Counted from the stretch's first letter, positions 8,390 to 18,739 are shown. The stretch is 64,000 nt of DNA from Bizionia sp. (GCA_020631395.1 JAHDHI010000005.1:1-64000); one strand, 5' to 3'. The notes: generated by a model from the sequence alone, not told the origin. Program-made: numbers and translations.

Positions 8390-8419
8390 TTGAGTTACAT
8401 AATTAATAGCGACTTATTT

Positions 8420-8737
8420 TTAATCCATGACCTTGGAAAGCTTAATCGTCTTCCCACAATGCTTGGATTCTATTTTAAAAATCACATCTCCTTTCTTTCC
8501 TTTGTTGGCCCAACGTACTTCTTTTCCTGTTTTACAGGAAATACTGGTTTTAGACCCTTTGTTTAAAGTTACGAAACCACTTCCGGTGTGAATGGATACT
8601 TTCTCTTTGGTATCGTTGACAAGAGAAAAGCTACTTGCAATCACTTCCAAGCAAGGTTCGTCATCATTAGAAATGTTCATCGGTTCTGAAACAAAGAGCA
8701 TATAAAATACGCTTGTGGCAATCATTAATAATTTCAT
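8420..8737 (-). CDS. Small secreted protein of unknown function
   Basis: The 105-residue product starts with a hydrophobic segment (about residues 1-17) likely to be a signal peptide or anchor. The mature part is rich in lysine, serine and beta-strand patterns (SSFSLVNDTKEKVSIHTGSG) with three cysteines, suggesting a small beta-sandwich. It lies 11 bases downstream of the gene for a T9SS propeller protein, so the two may be co-transcribed. No family is recognised. Confidence 0.65.
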   Translation of the reverse strand: MKLLMIATSVFYMLFVSEPMNISNDDEPCLEVIASSFSLVNDTKEKVSIHTGSGFVTLNKGSKTSISCKTGKEVRWANKGKKGDVIFKIESKHCGKTIKLSKVMD

Positions 8738-8748
8738 TGGTTATATAT

Positions 8749-10245
8749 TTAGTTTTTAATAAATCTAAAGGCTTGTACTTGATTGTTTCCAGCTTCAACT
8801 TCGACAAAGTACATACCATTGTACAAAGTCGAAACATCTATGGTCTTGGATTTTGATTTCAAAATCTCTTCTCCCAACATCGAAAAAACTCTTACTTCTA
8901 CAATAGATAGAGAAGTACCCAAGTTCAATAAAGAACTTGTGGGGTTTGGATGGCATTTTATTTTCCCCAATGTCAATTCATTTTCTTCGACTCCCAACGT
9001 CACAGGGTTAACATCAAAGACTCTAACATGACCAGAACTTGTTCCATTTCCATCATTTGCCGTTGCTCCAATAGCTACATAGTCTCCACTAGCATTGAAA
9101 CTTATTGCAAAACCAGATTGATCTTGATCTGCTTCTCCATTTATATCTTCACCCAATTGCTCCCATTGATTGCTACCATTCAATTTATAAGCTCTCACAT
9201 GTCCTCTTTGAGAACCATTTCCATTGTTGTAGAATGAACTAGTTGCAACTCTGTCTCCAGCTGCATTAATACTTGTACTAAACCCAGATTGATCACCAAC
9301 TGCCTCTCCAATGATTCCTTGTCCCAACTGCACCCATTGATTACTTCCATTCAATTCATATATGTAAACTTGACCTCTATCTGTACCTCCATCATCACTC
9401 CCTAAAGCTCCAACAACAATTCTATTTCCCAAAGCATCAATAGCTATGGAGCGCCCAAAACTGTCATTTGCATTTTCTCCTAAAAGATCTTGCCCCAACT
9501 GTACCCATTGATTTCCATTATTCAGCTCAAATACACGTACAAGCCCTGCATTGTTCCCATTTGCATCGTTTTGCCATGAAGACACAATCACTCTATCACC
9601 TATTTGATTTATGTCAACTGCTCCCCCAAAATTATCATAGGCTGCATCACCATCTAAATCTTGCCCCAATTGTATCCATTGATTATTGGCATCCAATTCA
9701 TATATGCGAGCGTGACCTGAGGATGTTCCATTTGCATCGTTCCCATAAGCTCCAATGACAACTCTATCACCAACACTGTTCAAGCTAACCGAAAATCCAG
9801 AAGAATCTCCAGCAGCTTCCCCGTCTATGTCTTGTCCAATTTGCACCCATTGATTTCCATTGTTCAATTCGTAAACTTGCGTATGTCCAGAACTGTTTCC
9901 ATTTCCATCATTGGATTGTGCTCCTGTAGCAAATCTGTTTCCCATACCATTCAAACTAACGGATCTCCCCATTTGATCTCCAGCAACTTCCCCATCTACA
10001 TCCTGACCCAATTGCATCCATTGATTGCTTCCATTCAATTCGTACACTCTTATATGACCAGAAGCACTACCGTTTCCATTGTTAAATGGTGTTCCTGAAG
10101 CAAAACGGGTTCCATCATCATTCAAACTCACCGAGAGCCCCAACCCATCAAAAGCTGCTTCTCCATCTATGTCCTGGCCTATTTGCATTTGAGCCAATAT
10201 CATTCCTGGAACAATCATTAACAGTGCAATCGCAGTTTTCCTCAT
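8749..10245 (-). CDS. T9SS cargo protein with seven 57-residue repeats
   Basis: This 498-residue protein has a signal peptide (1-18), seven tandem repeats of 57 residues (about 20-418) and a T9SS type A sorting domain (about 428-498, CHPNPTSSLLNL ... GMYFVEVEAG ... FRFIKN). Each repeat follows the pattern QLGQDIDGEAAGD, SVSLN, NDGNG, SGHVRVYELNGSNQW. Seven copies strongly suggest a seven-bladed beta-propeller of the FG-GAP type. It is predicted to be secreted across the outer membrane and attached to the cell surface or released. No catalytic residues are evident; binding is the likely role. Confidence 0.88.
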   Translation of the reverse strand: MRKTAIALLMIVPGMILAQMQIGQDIDGEAAFDGLGLSVSLNDDGTRFASGTPFNNGNGSASGHIRVYELNGSNQWMQLGQDVDGEVAGDQMGRSVSLNGMGNRFATGAQSNDGNGNSSGHTQVYELNNGNQWVQIGQDIDGEAAGDSSGFSVSLNSVGDRVVIGAYGNDANGTSSGHARIYELDANNQWIQLGQDLDGDAAYDNFGGAVDINQIGDRVIVSSWQNDANGNNAGLVRVFELNNGNQWVQLGQDLLGENANDSFGRSIAIDALGNRIVVGALGSDDGGTDRGQVYIYELNGSNQWVQLGQGIIGEAVGDQSGFSTSINAAGDRVATSSFYNNGNGSQRGHVRAYKLNGSNQWEQLGEDINGEADQDQSGFAISFNASGDYVAIGATANDGNGTSSGHVRVFDVNPVTLGVEENELTLGKIKCHPNPTSSLLNLGTSLSIVEVRVFSMLGEEILKSKSKTIDVSTLYNGMYFVEVEAGNNQVQAFRFIKN

Positions 10246-10384
10246 TTAGATCTTTTTTATTTCGTTTATTATTCAATAAAACTAACCTATGAGGTTCTCC
10301 AATACCCCTACGAACTTCTGAAATTGTTTTTTGGACTTCTGAACAAGTTAGATCTTCTCAATGTTAACCATTGTAATTCCCCTG

Positions 10385-11362
10385 CTATTTTCTCATATCT
10401 TCAAATATGTTCTCTGGGTGCTTGTATCTTCTTGTTTCCAATTGCCAATGATAGCAAGCAGAAATAACAACCTCTAGCCCTTTCAAATACTTTAGAATGA
10501 TAGATTGGTTCGTTGAATCAAGCTGCTGTGCATATCTTTTCATTTGCAACATCTCTTCTTCAAACTTGAAATGCAACTCATTGACAATATCGATGGATTT
10601 CACAACTGCTTCCTCATAGCTGTTAGCTTCTTTTGTCAACAAAAATGCATTTATAAGATTATAGCTGCTGTGCTTTTCTTTGGCATACGAAAACAAATCG
10701 TTGGAAAGACCTCCTATCAAAGCACATCTGTTTTTCATACTGCCAAGCAAAGGCAATTTGCTTTCCAAATCATTCGTAACATAGTTGTCGTTTGCATACT
10801 CCATCAAATCCAAGACAGGCAACATTCCTGACGTATGCAAACGTATTTCAATGTATTCCTCTACCGTTTTAAAAGGAATGTCTCCCAAAACATAGAATAA
10901 GTGGTTTTTTATGGATTTTGTGTATTTCGAAAAAAAGGCTTCCGAACTATCATCTCTAACTACTTTCCCAATGTAAGATATGGCTTGATACAAGTTAGAG
11001 GCCTTTTGGTTTTCGTGATGAAAGGCAATATTCTCTCCTTCCCATAATTTTAATATCGTTTTCAAATCAACCGTTTCTTCCCCGACTGTATCTTCTCCAA
11101 AGAAATCATCCAAAAAATAGAACGCATCGTATGTAACCAACGTATTCACCATCCTCTCCATGCTGGCATCAACATACAAATAGTTGGTCATTGTGCTATG
11201 ATCACGATAGAGTACCTCGTCCACAATTCCCAATTGGAGGGAAACCATCTTTGCCTTCTTTAAAATAAGCTCGGCATCTTCATGCTTATAAAAAGGCACC
11301 TTGGAAATACGAAGGTCCGTGGATTCAAATTTTTGGCTTTCGATAGAGGTCACATTGTTCAT
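10385..11362 (-). CDS. Class I terpene synthase
   Basis: Every hallmark of a bacterial class I terpene cyclase is present in this 325-residue protein. The acidic magnesium motif is DDFFGED (85-91), the pyrophosphate-sensing arginine is R174 in EIRLHTSG, the NSE triad is NDLFSYAKE (221-229), and the C-terminal RY pair is at 312-313. It should ionise and cyclise a linear prenyl diphosphate (geranyl, farnesyl or larger). The product cannot be predicted. The frame extends to a GTG at 11392, but the ATG at 11362 is preferred. No prenyltransferase, P450 or other terpene gene is nearby; both neighbours are T9SS cargo genes. Confidence 0.92.
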   Translation of the reverse strand: MNNVTSIESQKFESTDLRISKVPFYKHEDAELILKKAKMVSLQLGIVDEVLYRDHSTMTNYLYVDASMERMVNTLVTYDAFYFLDDFFGEDTVGEETVDLKTILKLWEGENIAFHHENQKASNLYQAISYIGKVVRDDSSEAFFSKYTKSIKNHLFYVLGDIPFKTVEEYIEIRLHTSGMLPVLDLMEYANDNYVTNDLESKLPLLGSMKNRCALIGGLSNDLFSYAKEKHSSYNLINAFLLTKEANSYEEAVVKSIDIVNELHFKFEEEMLQMKRYAQQLDSTNQSIILKYLKGLEVVISACYHWQLETRRYKHPENIFEDMRK

Positions 11363-11468
11363 TGACTGTTGTTTTAATTGATTGATGAACACTAAATAAA
11401 CAACTTACATTGACTTGTCATTTAATAAATTTCCGAAACGTCATTTTGAATTGCTGAAACAAAAAAGA

Positions 11469-11498
11469 ATCCCGAAAACACAAAAGCATTTTCGGGAT
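11469..11498 (-). terminator. Terminator after the gene at 11524-14169
   Basis: ATCCCGAAAA (11469-11478) pairs with TTTTCGGGAT (11489-11498) and is followed on the minus strand by a T run. Confidence 0.8.
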
Positions 11499-11523
11499 CA
11501 CGAACAATAATTAAAACTACAAA

Positions 11524-14169
11524 CTACTGTTTAATAAATCGTTTTGTTGTCATCGCTCCTGTTTCAGATTCAATTTTAACAAGATACATTCCATTGATCA
11601 AGTTTGATACGTCAATCATTTTTGAATTCGTTTTCAGGACCTCAGTTCCCAAGATGGAGTATATGGTAGCTCTCTTCAGATTTTGATTCATTGCTATGTT
11701 CAAAATGGTCGATGATGGATTTGGGTATATCTTTATTTTCGCCACATTCCCTTCCAATGTTTCCGTGCTCAATGTACTTTGGTATTCGTAGGCTCCCATA
11801 TCCACTGTTCCATTGAAGATGCGATCATTGTCATTCAAATCTTTTGTTATTCCGAAATATTGTGCATAATTGTTCAATCCTCCATCTATTGCAGGGGATG
11901 CAAAAGTTAAAGAGTAATCATTTGAACTCGCATTGGTAAACAAGGGGTCACTGTCCAATGCAGAAAACTGTCCTCCTTCGGAAATACTGTTGAGCAATTC
12001 GACCGTGCTACCTTCGAAAGGAGCATTACTTCCATTGCTGTAAATGACATTGCTTTTAAACCTGGAATTCCCAACCGTGGTATTTACAGCTTTAACAACG
12101 TTTCCGTTTACCCCTGTGTTGTCTACAAACGTACTGTTAACGACATCCACACCAAGACTCCATGGTTCTCCTCCATTGGCTGTACTAGTTACCAAATAAA
12201 TGCTGGAAGCACTGTTCAAAGACTCATTGTCATAAAATAGACAATTGAGTATGGTACCTGTCGTGATTATATAATAACCACTGGAACCGGCATATAAAAT
12301 GGCTGGCAAGTCCCTTGAGTAATTATCTCTGACGATGCAGTATTTGAAATCGATGTCCGACCTGATGTTTTGTACTCCACATGGATAAAAGGCTGTTGCA
12401 ACCGCAACGCTGGTAGCAGTATTCTTTTCTATTATGCAATTTCTAATTGCAACCTGTACTTTATCTCCCCACGTATAAGGGTTCGTTAAAATAGCTGCTC
12501 CTCTCACATCATAATATTGATCTGCTGCTGGAATGGCACATGCATTGTTCAATGCTCCATTTGCATTCCCTCCAGTAATGGTAAAACCATCCAACACAAC
12601 ATTTTCCGCATTTCCTCGAATCGAGACAATATGGAATGAGTTATCTTGTCTCGTAGCTTCAGTTTCCAAAAGCACCCCATTGTCATTCCCCATCAAATCC
12701 CCACTCAAAACAGTAACATTGACCTTTGGATCCCTTTGGGACAACAAAGTTTCCGTTCCATTGAAACCTCCAAATATCTTAACGCCATCGGGCACATCGA
12801 AGGTAGCCCTTCTATCTGTTGCATGTGGCTTGTATGTTCCAGAAGCTACCCACAAATACTTATTCGTTCCAGATGTGGCATCTATGGCATCCTGAAAATT
12901 AGTGTAGGCATCTGCCCAAGAGGTACCATCATTGGCACCAGTGGCATTTGTTCTCAAAAATACCGTTCCGAAATTGTTGTTGTATAGATTCGACTCTATT
13001 TGACTGTTTGCCTTTCTTCCTGTTATGAGTAGATCTTCATATCCATTTCCATTTACATCTGCAAAGCCTGCTGCACTAAAATAAGCTTCTTTTATTTGGG
13101 CTGAAAGTGTTGCATTTAAGGCAAACACTCCCGAACCATCATTTAAATATATTTTTGAGACTTGTTGATATAATGCGTTTTGTCCAGTAACTAGAACATC
13201 TTGATCCGTATCCTTGTCGATGTCCACGAAAGTCACTGAGCCATATATCACAGCATCAAACAGATTGGAAGCTCCTACATCCTCATTGAAATTCCCATTG
13301 CCGTTGTTAATGTACAGCTTGGATACGGGATTGTATTGAGAAGCATTGCCATTGCCTGATATCAATACATCCAAATCCAGATCCCCATCTACATCTGCGA
13401 TTGCTATGTCACCACTCCCTGCGCCTTCAAACAATGTGGATGCTGTCGTGTTTTCGGAGAATACACCATTCCCGTCATTTGTATAGACATTGGCAATATT
13501 CACATTTCCTAAAATTGTTCCTACCACAACCAGATCTTGATCCAAATCTCCATCCAAATCCGCAAAGGCGACCGCACTTGTCCCTACTCCTTCTATAGTG
13601 TTTGAAGCAACCGTATCTTTTGTAAAACCACCACTTCCATCATTTATGTACATATTCGCCGTTGGCAGGTATGACGCGTTGTAACCTGTTATCAACAAAT
13701 CCAAATCGGTATCTCCATCGACATCGGCAAAAGCCACGCTACTATTGGTGACATTGTCCAAAACGCCTGATGCCGTCACATCTTCCGTAAAACCTCCACT
13801 TCCATTGTTTAAATACAATCTGGATTCCAGCTCGCCCGTGATTACCACATCTTGATCGTTATCTCCATCGACATCGGCAAAGGCAATGTCTCCTGAGTCT
13901 ACAGCCATGAAGACTGAAGAAGCGACATTGTCGAGCGAAAAATTCCCTATTCCATCATTTAAATACAATTTAGATCCGTCTTGCCCTGAGGCATTCTGAC
14001 CAATGATCAACACATCTTGATCGGCATCTCCATCGACATCGGCAAAAGCGATTGCTGCATATTCTACATCTTCAAAGGTATTGGACACTGAGACATTTGT
14101 TGCCAATTGAGCACTAACATCTATGTTGGCCAAGCAAAACATGCTTAGAAATAATAATTTCAGTTTCAT
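11524..14169 (-). CDS. T9SS cargo: VCBS/FG-GAP propeller plus beta-helix
   Basis: The 881-residue protein has a signal peptide (1-20). Residues about 30-395 hold seven VCBS/FG-GAP repeats with calcium loops such as FADVDGDTDLDLLITG and LYLNDGSGGF, predicting a seven-bladed propeller. Residues about 404-795 match the choice-of-anchor Q / right-handed beta-helix type (GTSWADAY, KIFGGFNGTETLLSQRD, ending DMGAYEY). A T9SS type A tail follows (about 805-881, KIYPNPSSTILNI ... GMYLVKIES ... KRFIKQ). It is a predicted surface or secreted adhesin-like protein. Its signal peptide closely resembles that of the next gene upstream, so the two may share an origin. Confidence 0.9.
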   Translation of the reverse strand: MKLKLLFLSMFCLANIDVSAQLATNVSVSNTFEDVEYAAIAFADVDGDADQDVLIIGQNASGQDGSKLYLNDGIGNFSLDNVASSVFMAVDSGDIAFADVDGDNDQDVVITGELESRLYLNNGSGGFTEDVTASGVLDNVTNSSVAFADVDGDTDLDLLITGYNASYLPTANMYINDGSGGFTKDTVASNTIEGVGTSAVAFADLDGDLDQDLVVVGTILGNVNIANVYTNDGNGVFSENTTASTLFEGAGSGDIAIADVDGDLDLDVLISGNGNASQYNPVSKLYINNGNGNFNEDVGASNLFDAVIYGSVTFVDIDKDTDQDVLVTGQNALYQQVSKIYLNDGSGVFALNATLSAQIKEAYFSAAGFADVNGNGYEDLLITGRKANSQIESNLYNNNFGTVFLRTNATGANDGTSWADAYTNFQDAIDATSGTNKYLWVASGTYKPHATDRRATFDVPDGVKIFGGFNGTETLLSQRDPKVNVTVLSGDLMGNDNGVLLETEATRQDNSFHIVSIRGNAENVVLDGFTITGGNANGALNNACAIPAADQYYDVRGAAILTNPYTWGDKVQVAIRNCIIEKNTATSVAVATAFYPCGVQNIRSDIDFKYCIVRDNYSRDLPAILYAGSSGYYIITTGTILNCLFYDNESLNSASSIYLVTSTANGGEPWSLGVDVVNSTFVDNTGVNGNVVKAVNTTVGNSRFKSNVIYSNGSNAPFEGSTVELLNSISEGGQFSALDSDPLFTNASSNDYSLTFASPAIDGGLNNYAQYFGITKDLNDNDRIFNGTVDMGAYEYQSTLSTETLEGNVAKIKIYPNPSSTILNIAMNQNLKRATIYSILGTEVLKTNSKMIDVSNLINGMYLVKIESETGAMTTKRFIKQ

Positions 14170-14203
14170 AATATGGATTTAATCAATTAATTGAATATTG
14201 AGA

Positions 14204-17200
14204 TTAGTTAGCTCCTTCTGGCAATTGTTGCACAAATACATAGGTGGACGTTGGAGGGCCTCCAAACACAGAATTCGATGGATTGTTGAATATGTTGTTC
14301 CTTATGTACAATACATCACTCCCAGCTCCAGAATACACCGTCACCCCATCCATATCCACATCTGTCGCATTGTAACCTTGCGATGGATAACTAGCCACTG
14401 GAGGGCCACCAAATACGGAATTATTGGGATCGTTGAATACTTGACTTCTTATATATGGCACATCGGACATAGCTCCAGAATAGTTCAACCTACCATCCCC
14501 ATTAGTATCTCCTGCCCACATTGCCACTATTCCCGAAGGCACTCCAAAAGAAGTTTGTGCTTCGACTCCAAAAGTTATTGGGGCATTGGCATCCGTAAAA
14601 TCTACCATAGACACTGAATTACTAAAAGCCAACACATTACCCGTCATAACACCCAAATGATTTCTATGTTTTATTGCCAAATAATAGTTCCCTGTCGGGT
14701 TGTTGAATGTTAGTGAAGAAATACCATCCGTCGCTACCACATCTCCATCACGTTGCAACAATGCAGATTGTCCCGCCAATACGGTCGTGTTGGTCGTCGC
14801 ATCCCTTAACTCCACCCAAATCCAATCTACAATGGCATCATTCCCCGTTATTGCAAAGACTGAACTGTTGCAAGTAATGCCATCCGCATATGGGGAAATC
14901 GTAGGCAAATAGTTTTCTACCCTCAAATCGTCCCTCATCATACCGTTGGTAGAATTCAACATGGCTCCTTGCAAGAATACCTTTGGAGAAATCGTGACTG
15001 TAAGCAAACTTGGATCATATTCATATACTCCCATATCCACCGTTGTGTTATAAACTCTTGCATTACCAGAAAGGTCTGTTGTTGTCCCATTTGGTATTTT
15101 ATCATTATCACCTGCATCAATTGCCGGTGATCCCGCTAAAAGATTAAAGTCCTTGTTTGGTGCATCACTGAACAGAGGATTCGAATTGCTTGTGTTTGTA
15201 AGATTTCCGGCGCTTATGTTTGAAAACCCGTCTTCATCTATGGTATTATAGACCACTACTTGGTTGGCTGAAGTTGTATGTCCTCTACTTATTGCCAAAG
15301 TCGTTACTCCTCCTGTTCCCTCATTATTGTAAAAGATTGAGTTTGAAATCGTGGCATTAAGTGTTCCCGAAGACCTCCCCAAACTCAACGTCCCTCTTTC
15401 TGTCACCGAAGAAATGGTACCTGTATCCATATTGTTGGCAAAAGTGCAATTTGAAATATTTGTAGTGAGTACAGAACCAGATCCATAGGCCCTAATCCAA
15501 GCAGAACTTCCAGTGAACCCTTGTGTACCTCCATTGTTCGTGGATATGTTGTGACTAAACAAACTGTTTGTCATCGTTACATTTAAGGCTCTATTGTTTC
15601 TTGTACCGACATAGATCCCAGAAGCATATGTGGACAAGTTGGAATCAAATATGCAGTTTTCCACCTCCAATGTTCCATTTGCATCGAACCAAGAAAAAAC
15701 AGATCCTGCTACCAGGCTTACATTGTTTTTTATGATGCAACCTTTCAAAGCCAATGAATTCACGGTTTCCGTTTTGAAAATTGCTGACCCTTCTCTTGCT
15801 CCTGCACTGTTCACATTTGCGTGTCCATCTTGTATGGTCACCCCATTCAACTCGATTCCATTTGCCGTAACTCTCACTACATGATACACATTGTCTCCTC
15901 TTGTGCTAGTTGTAAAACCAACACCGCTATCATCTCCATTTATATCCCCACTCAAAATCGTCTTGTTGGCAGTTACGTCCCTTTGGAAAAGATCTACTTC
16001 TGTTCCATTAAACCCTCCATAAATCTTCAAATCCGTCGTTGAAAAATTAAACGAGTTACTTCTATTGCCTGCTGTTGGTGTATAAGTTCCATCTGCTATC
16101 CAGATGGCTTTGAAAGTACCTAGGTTGGCGATTGCTGTGTTCAAATCCGTATAGGCATCTGCCCAAGAGCTTCCATCATTTGTTCCTGTGGCATCCACAT
16201 CCACATAAATTGGGGACTCCATAAAAGTAACGGTAATCGTCTTATCCGAATCCATAGTCACTGCCAATGGATTTGCCGTACCTGACGCATCTCCTCCCCA
16301 AACTACAAATTGATTTCCCAAATCCGGACTCGGTACCAAAGACAGTGTTGCATTGGCTGGGAAGGGAGAAAAACTTGTCAATGGAGCTCCATTGTTGTTT
16401 ACGGTTCCATTCCCAACTATGTTGATTGTCAAATTGTAGCATGTTGAAATACAACTCTGCTCATAGGCTCCCATATCCACGACACCAGCAAATACTCTGG
16501 CATTACCAGATAAATCATACGACAACCCTGTCGGCACTTGGGAAGTGTTGCCTGCATCTACTCCTGGGGATAGTAGTTGCAAGGTGAAATCACCTCCCGC
16601 CAAATTGGTGAACAAAGGATCTGCATTGCTTGTATTTATCTTATCTGAAGCTGATATCAATGAAAAATCGTCCTCATCGATTGAATTTCCCACATCAATG
16701 TTTGTTGCCAAGGTATTGGTGATCCCACTTATTGATTTAGCTATGGTATTAGTCCCTCTACTTTTATTGTTCCAAAAGATACAATTTTGAACATTGGAAG
16801 TCATGACACCTTGGTTTTGGCTAATGCCCAAAGTTCCCCTAGTCGCATTAGTCAAGCTTCCTCCTGTTCCGTCATCCTTATTGTTAACATAGGTGTTGTT
16901 TACAAATGAACTTGTGACAGTGGATCCAGAGGCATAAGCTCTAATCCAACCAGCACTTCCTGCCAACCCTAGGTTACTCCCGTTGTCCGTAGCCAAGTTT
17001 CCTATGAATGTAGAATTCGATATGTCTGCAACCAACCCATCGGTTATCCCCGAAGTATAACTGTAAAATGACGTTCCAAATCTCGACAAGTTATTTTCAA
17101 AAACAGAACTGGTGATCTTCAAAAAGCCACTACTATTGGGTGCCTTGTATTCTGCTAATATACCAGCACCTCCATTGACCGCCACATTGTTTTTAAACGT

Positions 17201-18724
17201 ACAATTCTCTATGGTTAAATTAGTCTTGAATGCTTCTTTGGACAATCCTGCTCCTGACTGATAAAATCCTGTCACGTAATTAGCATGTCCATTTGCAAAT
17301 GTAATTCCATCCAAGGTTACATTAGAAGCATTGACATACATTACCTTATAGCTATTATCACTCCTCGTTGGTTCTCCATAAGTTATGTTCCCATTGTCAT
17401 TACCCTGTAAATCTCCAGATAAAATAGTCTTATTGATTCTAAAATCTCTTTGTGACAAATCTGTTTCCGTTCCATTGAAACCTCCATAGATCTTAATCCC
17501 AGAAGCTGCAATCGTAAAACTCTTGGTACGATCTGATGCATCGGGAACATAAGTTCCTTGTGCTACCCATATCACTTGGTTGCTGCCAGAGATGCTCAGT
17601 GCCGCATTTAAATCCGTATATGCGTCTGCCCATGTCGTACCATTGTTATTGCCTGATGCTTGGGCATCGACAAAAAATAGTCCTTCCATTCTTATTTCCA
17701 CCGATCCTGACCATCCTGAAGAATATGTGTCGGAACATTCCTCCCTGACATACACATCATACAAAAGCCCACTAGACAATCCAGAAATAGTATGAACACC
17801 TCCTGTTGACACGACATTAACTATCGTTGCATTTGAAAAAGGCTCTCCCTTTACCACATATGCGACATCATAAGTTCCTGTTTCAGAAAATGTGATATCA
17901 AAAGTCGTATCCAGAATGTTTGTTATCTGCGACAGTTGCAAATCCGGAGCGAAACAAATCCCTCCATTCTCTGCCACATCTGTTACTTCTGATGCTGTTA
18001 GCAAACGACCGTATACATATATATCATCGATTGCATCCAAATAACGATTATCATTGATCAATGCATTAGTTCTATTGTTAGCTATTGTGACATTCCCAAA
18101 GTTATTGGTGTTGCCTACAGAATTCAAAGAGGTTCCATTGATCGTATCTACAAAAGATTCCAATTGAAGATCCGTATACAGGTCTATATTGAAAATATGT
18201 CCTCTAAGTTGGTTTGATATGTTCCTTATTTCATCAAATTCGATGGTAAGGGTTATATTGTGCCACTGTCCGTCCGACACTACCGTATTTGAAATAAATT
18301 CGAAAGAGCGATATGTGATTGGAGCACCAAGAGGTGACCGTTCATGGGTTGCCGCTATACCTATCTTTCCATTTTCCAAGAAAATGGACATCCCTACGTT
18401 AGGTGATTTATCATCTATTATGGTTCTTCTGTTTGAATCGTTGGTATTGGTTTGTATCCAAAAGCTAAATGTTAGATCTGTAGGATAGCTTATGTTGGGC
18501 CTTGTCAAATAGTCTCCATTTAAATCTATGGCATTGTTGGCAACACCAAACTTATCTGCCACATTTATGGATGCCGTACCAGTTTTAACAAAATCATCGC
18601 CATTTATAGGGTCTGCCAAACTTCCATTGGTAAATTCATACTCACTTACAAGTCCTGTCGTCGGGATTTGTGCCAAGCTTAAATTGCAAACACAAAATAC
18701 CAGAAATAGTAATTTTAGTTTCAT
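14204..18724 (-). CDS. Giant secreted LamG / beta-helix protein with the QLPEGAN-type C-terminal module
   Basis: The 1506-residue protein has a signal peptide (1-18), a LamG/concanavalin-like domain (about 20-240), a fibronectin-III-like domain (about 255-345), a first choice-of-anchor Q beta-helix (about 351-757), a bacterial beta repeat (about 762-835) and a second beta-helix (about 840-1235). It ends with the module shared by three other proteins here (about 1241-1506). That module contains DTNGDGRLNYSGA and DVDMDGVTVYSGA, each followed by NSVFGGPP, and ends QLPEGAN. There is no T9SS type A tail. The domains suggest carbohydrate or surface binding; a T9SS route is inferred from context. 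Confidence 0.88.
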   Translation of the reverse strand: MKLKLLFLVFCVCNLSLAQIPTTGLVSEYEFTNGSLADPINGDDFVKTGTASINVADKFGVANNAIDLNGDYLTRPNISYPTDLTFSFWIQTNTNDSNRRTIIDDKSPNVGMSIFLENGKIGIAATHERSPLGAPITYRSFEFISNTVVSDGQWHNITLTIEFDEIRNISNQLRGHIFNIDLYTDLQLESFVDTINGTSLNSVGNTNNFGNVTIANNRTNALINDNRYLDAIDDIYVYGRLLTASEVTDVAENGGICFAPDLQLSQITNILDTTFDITFSETGTYDVAYVVKGEPFSNATIVNVVSTGGVHTISGLSSGLLYDVYVREECSDTYSSGWSGSVEIRMEGLFFVDAQASGNNNGTTWADAYTDLNAALSISGSNQVIWVAQGTYVPDASDRTKSFTIAASGIKIYGGFNGTETDLSQRDFRINKTILSGDLQGNDNGNITYGEPTRSDNSYKVMYVNASNVTLDGITFANGHANYVTGFYQSGAGLSKEAFKTNLTIENCTFKNNVAVNGGAGILAEYKAPNSSGFLKITSSVFENNLSRFGTSFYSYTSGITDGLVADISNSTFIGNLATDNGSNLGLAGSAGWIRAYASGSTVTSSFVNNTYVNNKDDGTGGSLTNATRGTLGISQNQGVMTSNVQNCIFWNNKSRGTNTIAKSISGITNTLATNIDVGNSIDEDDFSLISASDKINTSNADPLFTNLAGGDFTLQLLSPGVDAGNTSQVPTGLSYDLSGNARVFAGVVDMGAYEQSCISTCYNLTINIVGNGTVNNNGAPLTSFSPFPANATLSLVPSPDLGNQFVVWGGDASGTANPLAVTMDSDKTITVTFMESPIYVDVDATGTNDGSSWADAYTDLNTAIANLGTFKAIWIADGTYTPTAGNRSNSFNFSTTDLKIYGGFNGTEVDLFQRDVTANKTILSGDINGDDSGVGFTTSTRGDNVYHVVRVTANGIELNGVTIQDGHANVNSAGAREGSAIFKTETVNSLALKGCIIKNNVSLVAGSVFSWFDANGTLEVENCIFDSNLSTYASGIYVGTRNNRALNVTMTNSLFSHNISTNNGGTQGFTGSSAWIRAYGSGSVLTTNISNCTFANNMDTGTISSVTERGTLSLGRSSGTLNATISNSIFYNNEGTGGVTTLAISRGHTTSANQVVVYNTIDEDGFSNISAGNLTNTSNSNPLFSDAPNKDFNLLAGSPAIDAGDNDKIPNGTTTDLSGNARVYNTTVDMGVYEYDPSLLTVTISPKVFLQGAMLNSTNGMMRDDLRVENYLPTISPYADGITCNSSVFAITGNDAIVDWIWVELRDATTNTTVLAGQSALLQRDGDVVATDGISSLTFNNPTGNYYLAIKHRNHLGVMTGNVLAFSNSVSMVDFTDANAPITFGVEAQTSFGVPSGIVAMWAGDTNGDGRLNYSGAMSDVPYIRSQVFNDPNNSVFGGPPVASYPSQGYNATDVDMDGVTVYSGAGSDVLYIRNNIFNNPSNSVFGGPPTSTYVFVQQLPEGAN

Positions 18725-18739
18725 ATTAGGGAATAGTTT

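Noticed and set aside
8749-10245. CRISPR array, suggested by the regular 171-bp repeats
   Set aside because: The repeats encode an uninterrupted protein with a 57-residue period; there are no short identical repeats with unique spacers and no cas genes.
12533-12987. Plus-strand frames of more than 110 codons within the T9SS cargo genes
   Set aside because: They lie antisense to well-supported secreted proteins and have the composition of shadow frames.
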